From: Limosilactobacillus oris DSM 4864
GTDB lineage: Bacteria; Bacillota; Bacilli; Lactobacillales; Lactobacillaceae
Assembly (NCBI RefSeq): GCF_001434465.1
Contig: NZ_AZGE01000002.1
Span: forward strand, 124,001 to 188,000
Length of the DNA stretch: 64,000 bases
Direction of reading: 5' to 3'
A model generated the notes under the pieces. It made no database searches, was not told the origin of the DNA, and saw nothing but the letters and a program-made list of their open reading frames with translations. Shown one piece after another: positions 36,724 through 45,945 of the stretch. The position numbers were made by a program, and so were the translations under genes. How positions within the stretch are numbered: position 1 is the first letter of the stretch; each line of letters begins with the position of its first letter.

Positions 36724-37317
36724 TTACTTTAAGCTCGAATTGTTTTCCATGATGCCATCCAGCAGACCATAGTCAACCGCTTCTTGAGCAGTTAAGTAGT
36801 GGTCCCGTTCGGTATCACGGTTAATCTTTTCAATTGGCTGACCGGAATTCTTAGCCAGAATTTCGTTAATCATCTTCCGGGTCTTCAGAATTTCAGTAGC
36901 AGCAATTTCGATTTCAGTTTGTTGACCTTGCGCACCGCCAGATGGTTGGTGAATCAGCACTTGGGAGTGTGGTAAGCCAAACCGCTTACCCTTGGTCCCG
37001 GATGAAACTAAGACACTCGCCATGGAAGCGGCCATCCCGATAACAATCGTCTGCACGTCGGACTTGATGAAGTTCATCGTGTCGTAGATTGCCATCCCAG
37101 AGGTAACAACACCACCAGGAGAATTGATGTAAAGGTAGATATCTTTAGTTGAATCCTGCGCGTCCAAGAAGAGGAGCTGCGCAACGATTGAGTTTGCCAT
37201 TTCGTCTTCGATTGGACCAGATAACATGATAATCCGGTCCTTCAGAAGCCGTGAGTAAATATCATAAGCACGTTCACCGCGTGATGACTGCTCAATGACA
37301 GTAGGAACTAAGTTCAT
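36724..37317 (-). CDS. clpP: ATP-dependent Clp protease proteolytic subunit
   Basis: Serine protease core that works with ClpX/ClpC-type unfoldases. The 197 residues include the catalytic Ser in [15 protein letters not shown], His in [14 protein letters not shown] and the Asp in the conserved [22 protein letters not shown]-like C-terminal part (here GLLDGI). The ATG follows AAGGAGGCC. The promoter has a perfect CtsR box and a CIRCE-like element, so heat-shock control is expected. Confidence 0.98.
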   Translation of the reverse strand: MNLVPTVIEQSSRGERAYDIYSRLLKDRIIMLSGPIEDEMANSIVAQLLFLDAQDSTKDIYLYINSPGGVVTSGMAIYDTMNFIKSDVQTIVIGMAASMASVLVSSGTKGKRFGLPHSQVLIHQPSGGAQGQQTEIEIAATEILKTRKMINEILAKNSGQPIEKINRDTERDHYLTAQEAVDYGLLDGIMENNSSLK

Positions 37318-37335
37318 TATGTGGCCTCCTTGTAA

Positions 37336-37362
37336 TTAGCACTCGTTAGCAATCATTGCTAA
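37336..37362 (-). promoter_or_regulatory. CIRCE-like element in the clpP leader
   Basis: TTAGCACTC-N9-CATTGCTAA: the left half is identical to CIRCE and the right half matches at 7 of 9 positions. The inner part is also a perfect 17-base palindrome (TTAGCAATCATTGCTAA, 37346-37362). Located between the -10 and the clpP start. Confidence 0.55.
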
Positions 37363-37373
37363 CTGATATTAAT

Positions 37374-37403
37374 ACTATACTCGGTTGGTCAAAAAAGGTC
37401 AAA
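37374..37403 (-). promoter_or_regulatory. clpP promoter with perfect CtsR box
   Basis: On the reverse strand TTGACC (37397-37402) and TATAGT (37374-37379) are 17 bases apart. On the forward strand 37387-37403 reads GGTCAAA-AAA-GGTCAAA, a perfect CtsR tandem heptad, covering the -35. Confidence 0.85.
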
Positions 37404-37440
37404 TATTTTATCTCCTATTGGCTAAAAAAGAAAGAGGGGA

Positions 37441-37529
37441 TGACAGCCTATTTGACCTGCCAGCCGCCTACTGCGTTGCTGTATTTTGGGTTTTAAAATA
37501 GTAAAGAGGCTGAGTTTATTCCCAACCTC
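37441..37529 (+). repeat. Dispersed intergenic repeat, copy D (short)
   Basis: Forward strand: CAGCCTATTTGACCTGCCAGCC, CTACTGCGTTGCTGTA, TTTTAAAATAGTAAAGAGGCTGAG and a hairpin. It lacks the TCGACGCG block present in longer copies. The hairpin (GAGGCTGAG with CCCAACCTC, 37506-37529), read on the reverse strand, is followed by TTTAC and would terminate the 37-aa ORF. Confidence 0.6.
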
Positions 37530-37547
37530 TCTTCAATATTATTGATT

Positions 37548-37661
37548 TTAGTGGTTGATGTCCGTGCAGAGCAGGGCTAATTCAGTTGCAGCACTCTGCC
37601 GGTCTAAGGCACGCCAGTCAGCGGTCGTAATAAAAACGTTCAATGATTTCGTGTTAGTCAT
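37548..37661 (-). CDS. Unrecognised 37-residue small ORF
   Basis: ATG at 37661 to TAA at 37548, encoding a 37-residue peptide beginning MTNTKSLNVFITTADW and ending CTDINH. I recognise no family; it is soluble in character with one Trp and one Cys and no membrane segment. Support for expression: AGGAGGGC 8 bases before the ATG, a promoter (TTGCAT-17-TAGTAT) 60 bases upstream, and a hairpin shortly after the stop. The leader has GAGCTA...TAGCTC inverted arms just before the ribosome-binding site. A regulatory RNA with incidental ORF is the alternative. Confidence 0.5.
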   Translation of the reverse strand: MTNTKSLNVFITTADWRALDRQSAATELALLCTDINH

Positions 37662-37720
37662 AATAATGCCCTCCTGGAGCTAATTGCTTTTTTATTTCGT
37701 AGCTCTTAATCATATCTTGT

Positions 37721-37749
37721 ATACTACACTCGATTGGTCTATAATGCAA
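37721..37749 (-). promoter_or_regulatory. Promoter of the 37-residue ORF
   Basis: Reverse strand TTGCAT (37744-37749), 17-base spacer, TAGTAT (37721-37726). The 19 bases 37721-37739 match 17 of 19 bases of the clpP promoter segment 37372-37390. Confidence 0.65.
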
Positions 37750-37931
37750 GACCTAATATATCAGTATTTAAAAGCTGATAATATCGAATTGGTCTAGTCA
37801 TCTTTGCGGATGCAGTGGCGGAGTAGGCTTCCACTTGCTAGTAAAATGTCATAGTAAAAGGAAGAATTTAGTAAATTTTTTGGCAGAAGAAGTTGAAATG
37901 AGCCCGCTTGTAAATGCTTTTTGACCAGGAC

Positions 37932-37960
37932 TTGCTTTTTATTAGCTGGCCCGGTATAAT
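37932..37960 (+). promoter_or_regulatory. Promoter of the 43-residue gene
   Basis: TTGCTT (37932-37937), a 17-base spacer and a consensus TATAAT (37955-37960). The rest of 37750-37930 shows only short AT-rich repeats. Confidence 0.8.
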
Positions 37961-38006
37961 TGGAACGTTAATTAATTTACGTACACAATAAGGAGGCATA
38001 TTAGCT

Positions 38007-38138
38007 ATGCGTAAAGCACACCCATACGGCGTTCAGGGCCGTCGCCCAATTGCTCCTAAGTACAAGCGAGCATTAAAAGAAAAGAAGATTGAAGCTATTC
38101 GCAAGTGGGCTAAGGAAAAGCCAGCTGACGAAAAGTAA
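38007..38138 (+). CDS. Unrecognised 43-residue basic protein
   Basis: ATG 38007 to TAA 38138, 43 residues beginning MRKAHPYGVQGRRPIAPKYK and ending KEKPADEK. It is highly basic, with an N-terminal Pro/Arg/Gly part and a C-terminal amphipathic Lys/Glu helix, resembling small ribosomal or nucleic-acid-binding proteins in composition; I cannot assign a family. The unit is complete: near-consensus promoter, AAGGAGG 9 bases before the ATG, major-codon usage like highly expressed genes, and a perfect 10-bp terminator. It is therefore very likely a real, well-expressed gene. Confidence 0.85.
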   Translation: MRKAHPYGVQGRRPIAPKYKRALKEKKIEAIRKWAKEKPADEK

Positions 38139-38149
38139 TTCATAAAATA

Positions 38150-38183
38150 AAGGAGACCGGGAGTGACTCGGTCTCCTTATTTT
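38150..38183 (+). terminator. Terminator of the 43-residue gene
   Basis: AAGGAGACCG (38150-38159) pairs perfectly with CGGTCTCCTT (38169-38178), followed by ATTTTTTT. Confidence 0.92.
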
Positions 38184-38227
38184 TTTGCCGTAGTGGGGAA
38201 CGGGGATAGTAAGTGGAGGTGGAAATT

Positions 38228-38779
38228 ATGGAAAAATTAATGAGGCGGCTGACTTTGTGGTCCGGGCTGGGCTTCCTCGTGACGGGGGCCTGCTACGGAC
38301 TTTACCCCCAGCGTTTTCTCCTAACAATCGTGATTACATTATTGGTTCTCTTTTACCAGCTTGGAATGCGCCTGATAGTTGGCAACTGGCTCGAACCGCG
38401 CCTGCAGCTCAGACCATCTGCGGCTTGGTTTAAGGTCGGGGCCGGTGAACGACGCCTTTACCGATTACTCAGGGTGAAAAGGTGGAAGAAGTGGCTGCCA
38501 ACGTATTCACCGGCAAAGTATGACGTTCGCCAGCATTCCCTCGCAGACATCATTAAAACGATGACCTATGCGGAGGTGGACCATGAGTTAATGCTGCTCC
38601 TCAGCTATCTTCCCGTCTTGCTAGTCATTCCCTTTGGCGATCCGGTGGTCTTCATCATCAGCTCGGTCGCTGCCAGCCTGGTCGAAGTGCCATTTATTGT
38701 CCTCCAACGCTATAACCGGGCCCGGTTAGTTAACGTCCTTCGCCGGCAAGCAAAGCGTCGTCCGCAAAATAAAATGTAG
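38228..38779 (+). CDS. Membrane protein, possibly CrtO-like acyltransferase family
   Basis: A 183-residue protein with two N-terminal helices (about residues 7-25 and 28-48), a basic middle (YRLLRVKRWKKWLPTYSPAKYDVRQHS) and two C-terminal helices (about 120-150). The KRWKKWLP motif and topology recall the glycosyl-diaponeurosporenoate acyltransferase (CrtO) family, but I am not certain and no carotenoid genes are present. GTG 38213 is in frame but precedes GGAGGTGG, so ATG 38228 is used. Confidence 0.7.
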   Translation: MEKLMRRLTLWSGLGFLVTGACYGLYPQRFLLTIVITLLVLFYQLGMRLIVGNWLEPRLQLRPSAAWFKVGAGERRLYRLLRVKRWKKWLPTYSPAKYDVRQHSLADIIKTMTYAEVDHELMLLLSYLPVLLVIPFGDPVVFIISSVAASLVEVPFIVLQRYNRARLVNVLRRQAKRRPQNKM

Positions 38780-38971
38780 TTAATATGGCAGTCAAAGTAA
38801 ATAAGGATGGCAAATTTTCCCCAGATTAAGGTACTATATCTGCTAACAATGACCTCCTGATTTGGGCTAGTTGAGCTTCAAATCAGCCAAGGGTAAGAAT
38901 TGAAGAGCGAGGGAGCGGGCGAGAGTGGTCACTACATATTTCGCCTGCTTTTTGATTATCAAATAAACAAA

Positions 38972-39001
38972 AAAGGCTTGGAAGTCGGAACTTCCAAGCC
39001 T
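38972..39001 (-). terminator. Terminator of the tRNA-Arg gene
   Basis: On the reverse strand AAGGCTTGGAAG pairs perfectly with CTTCCAAGCCTT, followed by TTTTG, right after the tRNA 3' end. The 38780-38971 stretch shows no gene. Confidence 0.88.
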
Positions 39002-39008
39002 TAAATTA

Positions 39009-39080
39009 TGCGCCCCCCGAGAGTCGAACTCGGATCTCGAGAACCGGAATCTCACGTGCGATCCATTACACTAAGGGCGC
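39009..39080 (-). tRNA. tRNA-Arg (anticodon CCG)
   Basis: A 72-base cloverleaf: acceptor GCGCCCT with GGGGCGC plus discriminator A, D stem GTGT/GCAC, anticodon stem TGAGA/TCTCG with loop TTCCGGT (CCG at 34-36), variable AGAT, T arm CCGAG-TTCGACT-CTCGG. CCA is not encoded. It reads CGG, a codon used very often in this window. Confidence 0.95.
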
Positions 39081-39100
39081 GTCATCAATCGACAAGTAAT

Positions 39101-39129
39101 ATAGTATCTTATCCCTAAATGGATTGCAA
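39101..39129 (-). promoter_or_regulatory. tRNA-Arg promoter
   Basis: Reverse strand TTGCAA (39124-39129), 17-base spacer, TACTAT (39101-39106), ending about 20 bases before the tRNA. Confidence 0.75.
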
Positions 39130-39152
39130 GCATTATTTGAAATTTTTAATCG

Positions 39153-39166
39153 AAATAGCGCTTACA
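39153..39166 (+). promoter_or_regulatory. cre-like site upstream of gap
   Basis: AAATAGCGCTTACA; on the reverse strand TGTAAGCGCTATTT, matching the CcpA consensus except the last two positions. It is 33 bases upstream of the gap -35, a position compatible with activation. Confidence 0.5.
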
Positions 39167-39198
39167 CCATAAAATTCGAAATTTATGAGTTGATTGAA

Positions 39199-39227
39199 TA
39201 GACAATTCCCCAGAAGATGAGTATTAT
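39199..39227 (+). promoter_or_regulatory. gap promoter
   Basis: TAGACA (39199-39204), 17-base spacer, TATTAT (39222-39227), leaving a leader of roughly 95 bases. Confidence 0.6.
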
Positions 39228-39330
39228 AAATGTCGTAAGGTTTTGTACCCTGTTTAACAAGCTAGCTTGGCTGACTTATTGAATGAGGTATTTACTCAAT
39301 TTTGTTTTTCCTAAAGGAGGAAATTGCAGT

Positions 39331-40344
39331 ATGACTGTAAAGATTGGTATTAACGGTTTCGGTCGGATTGGTCGCTTGGCTTTCCGTCGGATTCACGAAT
39401 TGAACACTGACGAAATCGAAGTTGTAGCCATCAACGACTTGACTACTCCTTCAATGCTGGCTTACTTGCTGAAGTACGACTCTACTCACGGCAAGTTCCC
39501 TGGTGAAGTTTCATCAACTGACAACGCCATCGTTGTTGATGGCAAGGAATACCCTGTATACGCAGAACGCGATGCACGGAACATTCCTTGGGTAAAGAAC
39601 GACGGTGTTGACTTCGTTCTTGAATGTACTGGTTTCTACACTTCAGCAGAAAAGTCCCAAGCTCACTTGGACGCTGGTGCAAAGCGTGTTCTGATTTCTG
39701 CACCTGCTGGCAACATTCCTACTGTTGTTCCTGGTGTTAACCTTGACACTTTGAAGGCTGACGACAAGATCGTTTCTGCCGGTTCATGTACCACTAACTG
39801 TCTTGCACCAATGGCTTACTTCCTGAACAAGAGCTTTGGTATCAAGGCTGGTACTATGACCACTGTGCACGCCTTCACTTCTACCCAAGCTATCCTTGAT
39901 GGCCCTCGTGGTAAGAAGATGCGTAACAACCGTTCTGCAAGTGTTAACACTATTCCTCACTCATCTGGTGCTGCCAAGGCTATCGGCCTGGTTATCCCAG
40001 AACTGAACGGTAAGCTTTCTGGTCACGCTCAACGTGTTGGTGTTGTTGACGGTTCCCTGACTGAACTTGTTTCCATCATGGACAAGAAGACCACTGTTGA
40101 CGAAATCAACGACGTTATGAAGAAGGCTACTGAAGGTAACGAAGCATACGGTTACACTGAAGACCCAATCGTATCAACTGATATCATTGGCTCTACTTAC
40201 GGTTCCGTATTCGACCCTTCACAAACTGAAATCATGGAAGCCGATGACGGTTCACAATTAGTTAAGACTGTTGCTTGGTACGACAACGAATATGGTTTCA
40301 CCAGCAACATGATCCGGACTCTGCTTCACTTTGCAACTCTGTAA
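39331..40344 (+). CDS. gapA: Glyceraldehyde-3-phosphate dehydrogenase
   Basis: NAD-dependent oxidation of glyceraldehyde 3-phosphate to 1,3-bisphosphoglycerate. The 337 residues show [15 protein letters not shown], the catalytic [13 protein letters not shown] and the C-terminal [12 protein letters not shown]. An in-frame upstream start (39283) would add 16 unrelated residues; ATG 39331 follows AAAGGAGG. Codon bias is extreme, as for an abundant enzyme. cggR, which heads this operon in many Bacilli, is absent. A terminator lies between gap and pgk. Confidence 0.98.
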   Translation: MTVKIGINGFGRIGRLAFRRIHELNTDEIEVVAINDLTTPSMLAYLLKYDSTHGKFPGEVSSTDNAIVVDGKEYPVYAERDARNIPWVKNDGVDFVLECTGFYTSAEKSQAHLDAGAKRVLISAPAGNIPTVVPGVNLDTLKADDKIVSAGSCTTNCLAPMAYFLNKSFGIKAGTMTTVHAFTSTQAILDGPRGKKMRNNRSASVNTIPHSSGAAKAIGLVIPELNGKLSGHAQRVGVVDGSLTELVSIMDKKTTVDEINDVMKKATEGNEAYGYTEDPIVSTDIIGSTYGSVFDPSQTEIMEADDGSQLVKTVAWYDNEYGFTSNMIRTLLHFATL

Positions 40345-40374
40345 TTCATCCCTGACCAAGGAAATGAATTAATG

Positions 40375-40404
40375 GCGGGAGGAGGAAACTCCGCCCGCTT
40401 TTTT
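40375..40404 (+). terminator. Terminator or attenuator between gap and pgk
   Basis: GCGGG-A-GGAG-GAAA-CTCC-G-CCCGC followed by six T. Confidence 0.85.
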
Positions 40405-40428
40405 AACAAGAAGGAGGTAAATACTCAC

Positions 40429-41634
40429 ATGGCTAAATTAACTGTTGAAGACCTTCCTTTAGAAGGCCAAAAGGTATTGATGCGGGTTGACTTCAACGTT
40501 CCAATTAAGGACGGCGTTGTTGGCGACGACAACCGGATCGTGGCAGCACTGACAACGATTAGGTATGTGATTGACCATGGTGGCCGGGCAATCCTGTTCT
40601 CCCACCTGGGTCGGGTAAAGAAGGAAGAAGACAAGCCGGGCCTGTCCATGCGTCCAGTCGCTGAACGGCTTTCGAACTTGCTGAACAAGCCGGTTACCTT
40701 TGTTCCCGTAACTGAAGGCAAGCAATTGGAAGACGCCATCGACAACATGAAGAACGGTGATGTTTTGCTCGTTCAAAACACCCGTTACGAAGATGTTAAG
40801 GACGGCGAATACGTCAAGCGCGAATCCGGCAACGATCCTGAATTGGGCAAGTACTGGGCTTCACTGGGTGACGTCTTCGTTAACGACGCTTTCGGTACTG
40901 CCCACCGGAAGCACGCTTCCAACGTTGGGATTGCTACTAACAAGCCGGGCAAGGCTGCTGCCGGTTACCTGATGGAAAAGGAAATCAAGTTCTTGGGTGA
41001 CGCCGTGGACAACCCAGAACGGCCATTTGTTGCCATCTTAGGTGGTGCCAAGGTTTCCGACAAGATCGGCGTGATCGACAACCTGCTCGACAAGGCCGAC
41101 AAGATCATCATCGGTGGTGGGATGGCTTACACCTTCTACGCTGCCAAGGGGATCAAGGTTGGTAACTCCCTAGTTGAAAAGGACAAGATCGACGTTGCTA
41201 AGCAAATCCTGGACAAGGCCGGTGACAAGCTGGTTCTGCCAATTGACAACGTTGTCGCTGACAAGTTCAATAACGATGCTGACACTAAGGTCGTTGAAGG
41301 CGACATTGATGACGGCTGGATGGCCCTCGACATTGGTCCAAAGTCCGTGGAAGAATTCGAAAACGTTCTGAAGGATGCTAAGACCGTTGTTTGGAACGGC
41401 CCAATGGGTGTCTTTGAAATGCCAAACTTCGCCAAGGGAACGCTGGAAATCGGTAAGTTCCTTGGGACTTTGACTGACGCTACGACCATTGTCGGTGGTG
41501 GGGACTCTACTGCTGCCGTTAAGGAATTGGGCGTCGCTGACAAGCTGACCCACATTTCCACTGGTGGTGGTGCTTCACTGACTTACCTTGAAGGGAAGAC
41601 TCTGCCAGGAATTGCTGCAATTTCTGAAAAGTAA
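40429..41634 (+). CDS. pgk: Phosphoglycerate kinase
   Basis: Transfers phosphate from 1,3-bisphosphoglycerate to ADP. The 401-residue protein has the signature [14 protein letters not shown], the hinge-region [12 protein letters not shown] and the nucleotide-binding WNGPMGVFE and GGGDSTAAV. The frame extends upstream to 40372 through the terminator hairpin, but ATG 40429 follows AAGGAGG and matches the family N-terminus. Strong major-codon bias. tpiA follows after another hairpin. Confidence 0.98.
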   Translation: MAKLTVEDLPLEGQKVLMRVDFNVPIKDGVVGDDNRIVAALTTIRYVIDHGGRAILFSHLGRVKKEEDKPGLSMRPVAERLSNLLNKPVTFVPVTEGKQLEDAIDNMKNGDVLLVQNTRYEDVKDGEYVKRESGNDPELGKYWASLGDVFVNDAFGTAHRKHASNVGIATNKPGKAAAGYLMEKEIKFLGDAVDNPERPFVAILGGAKVSDKIGVIDNLLDKADKIIIGGGMAYTFYAAKGIKVGNSLVEKDKIDVAKQILDKAGDKLVLPIDNVVADKFNNDADTKVVEGDIDDGWMALDIGPKSVEEFENVLKDAKTVVWNGPMGVFEMPNFAKGTLEIGKFLGTLTDATTIVGGGDSTAAVKELGVADKLTHISTGGGASLTYLEGKTLPGIAAISEK

Positions 41635-41653
41635 TAATAATTAGTTACGAAGA

Positions 41654-41688
41654 GGACGGTAACCGTAGATACGGTTTCCGCCCTTTTT
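41654..41688 (+). terminator. Terminator or attenuator between pgk and tpiA
   Basis: GGACGGTAACCG pairs with CGGTTTCCGCCC (minor mismatches), followed by TTTTT. tpiA starts 14 bases later. Confidence 0.75.
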
Positions 41689-41701
41689 AGGAGGAATTAA
41701 G

Positions 41702-42454
41702 ATGCGTATTCCGATTATTGCCGGCAACTGGAAGATGCACAAGACGGTAGCGGAAGCGGTGGCTTTTGTTAACCAGGTTAAGGATCAGCTACCACCAGCT
41801 GACCAGCTGCAAACGGCACTGGCGGCGCCCACCCTTTCCCTGGTTCCGATGGTTCAAGCAGCTGCCGGGTCCCCGCTGAAAGTAATGGCGGAAAACTGCT
41901 ATTACCAAGACGAGGGGGCCTATACTGGCGAGACGAGTCCCTACGCTCTCTACCAGGCGGGAATTCACCACGTGATCTTAGGCCACTCGGAGCGGCGGAA
42001 CTACTTCCACGAAGACGACGAATTAATTAATAAAAAGGTAAAGGCGGCCCTCCGCAACGGCCTGTGTCCAATCGTCTGCTGTGATGATACGATGGCTCGG
42101 CGAATTGCGGCTGATGATAAAATCCACTGGGCAGTCAACCGGATTTTAGCTGACCTGAAGGGGCTGAGCGAGGCGGATATCTGTAATGTCACCGTAGCTT
42201 ACGAGCCTTCTTGGGCGATTGGCAGTGGTCAAAGCGCGGATTCCGATCAAGCCGAGGAGGGTTGCTACCTAATTCGTCAGACTATCAATGATATGTACGG
42301 GGAGGACGTTGCTAATAATGTTCGGATCCTCTATGGCGGCAGTGTGACGCCGGCCAACGCCAGGGCAATGATGGCAAAAAGCGATATTGATGGCGTTCTG
42401 GTAGGCACTGACAGCCTCGATCCCCGGACTTTTTTAGAAATAGTTAACCATTAA
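41702..42454 (+). CDS. tpiA: Triosephosphate isomerase
   Basis: Interconverts dihydroxyacetone phosphate and glyceraldehyde 3-phosphate. The 250 residues have the N-terminal Asn-Lys motif [10 protein letters not shown], the His in [11 protein letters not shown], the catalytic Glu in [12 protein letters not shown] and the phosphate loop [18 protein letters not shown] precedes the ATG. Codon bias is visibly weaker than in gap, pgk and eno on either side, suggesting lower expression or a different history. Confidence 0.97.
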   Translation: MRIPIIAGNWKMHKTVAEAVAFVNQVKDQLPPADQLQTALAAPTLSLVPMVQAAAGSPLKVMAENCYYQDEGAYTGETSPYALYQAGIHHVILGHSERRNYFHEDDELINKKVKAALRNGLCPIVCCDDTMARRIAADDKIHWAVNRILADLKGLSEADICNVTVAYEPSWAIGSGQSADSDQAEEGCYLIRQTINDMYGEDVANNVRILYGGSVTPANARAMMAKSDIDGVLVGTDSLDPRTFLEIVNH

Positions 42455-42458
42455 ATGC

Positions 42459-43867
<1,409 letters not shown>

Positions 43868-43892
43868 TTCTCAGCCAGAATTAATGAGCAAG

Positions 43893-43934
43893 GGCGCTAG
43901 GCAACCGACCATTACTCGGACCTAGCGCCTTTTT
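43893..43934 (+). terminator. Terminator after eno
   Basis: GGCGCTAGG (43893-43901) pairs perfectly with CCTAGCGCC (43921-43929), followed by TTTTT. Confidence 0.9.
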
Positions 43935-43946
43935 GCTATCAAGGGT

Positions 43947-43985
43947 TGAAAACGCTTTGTTTTCTGGCAAGAGGAGCTATATAAT
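43947..43985 (+). promoter_or_regulatory. ptsI promoter with cre site
   Basis: TTGTTT (43957-43962) and consensus TATAAT (43980-43985), 17-base spacer. TGAAAACGCTTTGT (43947-43960) matches the cre consensus TGWAARCGYTWNCW at 13 of 14 positions and overlaps the -35, suggesting CcpA repression. Confidence 0.7.
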
Positions 43986-44031
43986 ATTAGCGAAACCGCC
44001 ATTAAGCAGGACGGAACGAGGAGGAAGAGTG

Positions 44032-45756
44032 ATGGCAAAAGAGATTAGAGGGATCGCCGCAAGTGAGGGGATTGGCATTGCCCCGGCTTACCGACTGGTG
44101 GAGCCAGACCTGCATTACGAGAAGCGGCGGATTGCAAACCCGATGGTCGAGTACAAACGTTTCATGCAGGCCGTCGACGCGTCAAGCGCTGACTTGCAGC
44201 TGTTAAAAGACCGGGCAGCCGGTCGGTTGACGCCGGACGACTTAGCGATTTTTGACGCCCACATTGCCATCCTTTCTGATCCGGAGCTGTTAAAGCAGGT
44301 TAAGCAGCAGATCGACCAGCAAATCTGTGCTGAGGAGGCAGTCGATACCGTAACGACCCGCTTTGCCCGCACCCTAGCCCAACTGTCCGACCCCTACATT
44401 CAGGAACGGGCGGGGGATGTTCGGGACGTTGCCAAACGCCTGCTCAGCCACCTCTTGGGAAAGCACCTGCCGGATATCGGGGCCATTAACCAGCCAGTTA
44501 TTATTGTGGCGCACGAAGTTACCCCCTCTGATACCTCACAGATGGATACCCGGTTTATAAAGGGCATCGTGACCGACCTGGGAGGCCGGACTAGCCATGC
44601 CGCAATTATGGCCCGGACACTGGGAATTCCAACGGTGGTCGGAACTGACCACATTACGCGGGCTACGAAGGATGGGCAGCAGCTCGTTGTCGATGGCCTG
44701 CAGGGAACGGTGGTGGTAGGGCCAGCCGCGGACCAGGTCGACCACTTTACCGCCAAGGCGCAGCAACTGGCGCGGGAACAAAAAGAATGGCGCCAGCGGG
44801 TCAACGCGCCGTCAATTTCTAAGGACGGGCAACGGTTTGAAATTTCCGCCAATATTGGCAACCCGAATGACGTCGCCGCGGCAGTTCAACAGGGGGCTGA
44901 TGGCGTGGGACTCTTTCGGTCCGAATTTCTCTACATGGGCAGTGACCATATGCCGACGGAGGATGAGCAGTATCAGTCTTACCGTCAGGCCCTAATTGGG
45001 ATGCAGGGGAAGCCGGTGGTCGTCCGGACGCTGGACATCGGCGGGGACAAGCCCTTGCCTTACCTGCCGCTTCCCCGTGAAATGAACCCTTTCCTGGGCT
45101 ACCGGGCAATTCGAATCAGTCTCAAGCATCCGGCCATCTTTAAGGCCCAACTGCGGGCGCTGATTCGGGCGTCCGCCCATGGTCCGTTGTCAATTATGTT
45201 TCCGATGATTGGAACCATCGCTGAGCTGCGGGCGGCGAAGAAAATTTTTAACGAGTGCAAGCGTGAGTTACAAAAGGACCAGCCCGGCCTGGGAAACAGT
45301 ATCAAGCTCGGGATGATGATTGAAGTCCCGCTGGCGGCGATTAATGCCGAGCAGTTTGCGAAGGAAGTCGACTTCTTTAGCATCGGGACCAACGACCTGA
45401 TCCAGTACAACTTCGCGGCCGACCGGGGCAATGATGAGGTGGCGTACCTCTACCAGCCGCTAAACCCGGCCTTCCTTGGCTTGCTCAAACACGTCATCGA
45501 CGCCGGACACCGTCATGATACCAAGGTTGCCATGTGTGGCGAGATGGCGGGAGATAGTATCGCCTTGCCGCTGCTGATGGGGATGGGGCTCGACGAGTAT
45601 TCAATGTCTTCATCATCGATCCTGCGGACCCGGACCTTAATGAGCAAACTTGATACGAACGAGTGCGCCCGGCTAGCAGATGAGGCCATCAACCAGTGTG
45701 TGACCGCCGGGGAAGTCCGGGCCCTGGTTAAGGAACGCCTGGGCGAAATCAACTAG
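44032..45756 (+). CDS. ptsI: PTS enzyme I (phosphoenolpyruvate-protein phosphotransferase)
   Basis: Transfers phosphate from PEP to HPr, the first PTS step, cytosolic. The 574 residues include the phospho-His in GGRTSHAAIMARTLGIP, PEP-binding VGLFRSEFLYM, RTLDIGGDKPLPYL and the C-terminal Cys region MCGEMAGD. The frame is open from 43933, across the promoter; ATG 44032 after GAGGAGGA gives the family N-terminus AKEIRGIAASEGIGIAPA. ptsH, normally directly upstream, is missing; the gene has its own promoter and terminator. Confidence 0.96.
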   Translation: MAKEIRGIAASEGIGIAPAYRLVEPDLHYEKRRIANPMVEYKRFMQAVDASSADLQLLKDRAAGRLTPDDLAIFDAHIAILSDPELLKQVKQQIDQQICAEEAVDTVTTRFARTLAQLSDPYIQERAGDVRDVAKRLLSHLLGKHLPDIGAINQPVIIVAHEVTPSDTSQMDTRFIKGIVTDLGGRTSHAAIMARTLGIPTVVGTDHITRATKDGQQLVVDGLQGTVVVGPAADQVDHFTAKAQQLAREQKEWRQRVNAPSISKDGQRFEISANIGNPNDVAAAVQQGADGVGLFRSEFLYMGSDHMPTEDEQYQSYRQALIGMQGKPVVVRTLDIGGDKPLPYLPLPREMNPFLGYRAIRISLKHPAIFKAQLRALIRASAHGPLSIMFPMIGTIAELRAAKKIFNECKRELQKDQPGLGNSIKLGMMIEVPLAAINAEQFAKEVDFFSIGTNDLIQYNFAADRGNDEVAYLYQPLNPAFLGLLKHVIDAGHRHDTKVAMCGEMAGDSIALPLLMGMGLDEYSMSSSSILRTRTLMSKLDTNECARLADEAINQCVTAGEVRALVKERLGEIN

Positions 45757-45775
45757 CAGCAACTGGTGCTTATTA

Positions 45776-45817
45776 ACCGGTGGAGAACGAAAGAAAACAT
45801 CGTTCTCCACCGGTTTT
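45776..45817 (+). terminator. Terminator after ptsI
   Basis: ACCGGTGGAGAACGA pairs perfectly with TCGTTCTCCACCGGT, followed by TTTA. Confidence 0.9.
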
Positions 45818-45945
45818 ACTTTAAATTATTAAGTTGATCCCGGTAATTCGGCGAAAGAATTAAAAAAAGATTAGAAATCCGTGGAAATCAAAGAAAATTT
45901 ATAATATACTTTGAAACTGATAAATGAAAAGAGAAGGGAATCTGA

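Noticed and set aside
38867-39055. Reverse-strand 62-codon open frame
   Set aside because: It overlaps the tRNA-Arg gene and its terminator.
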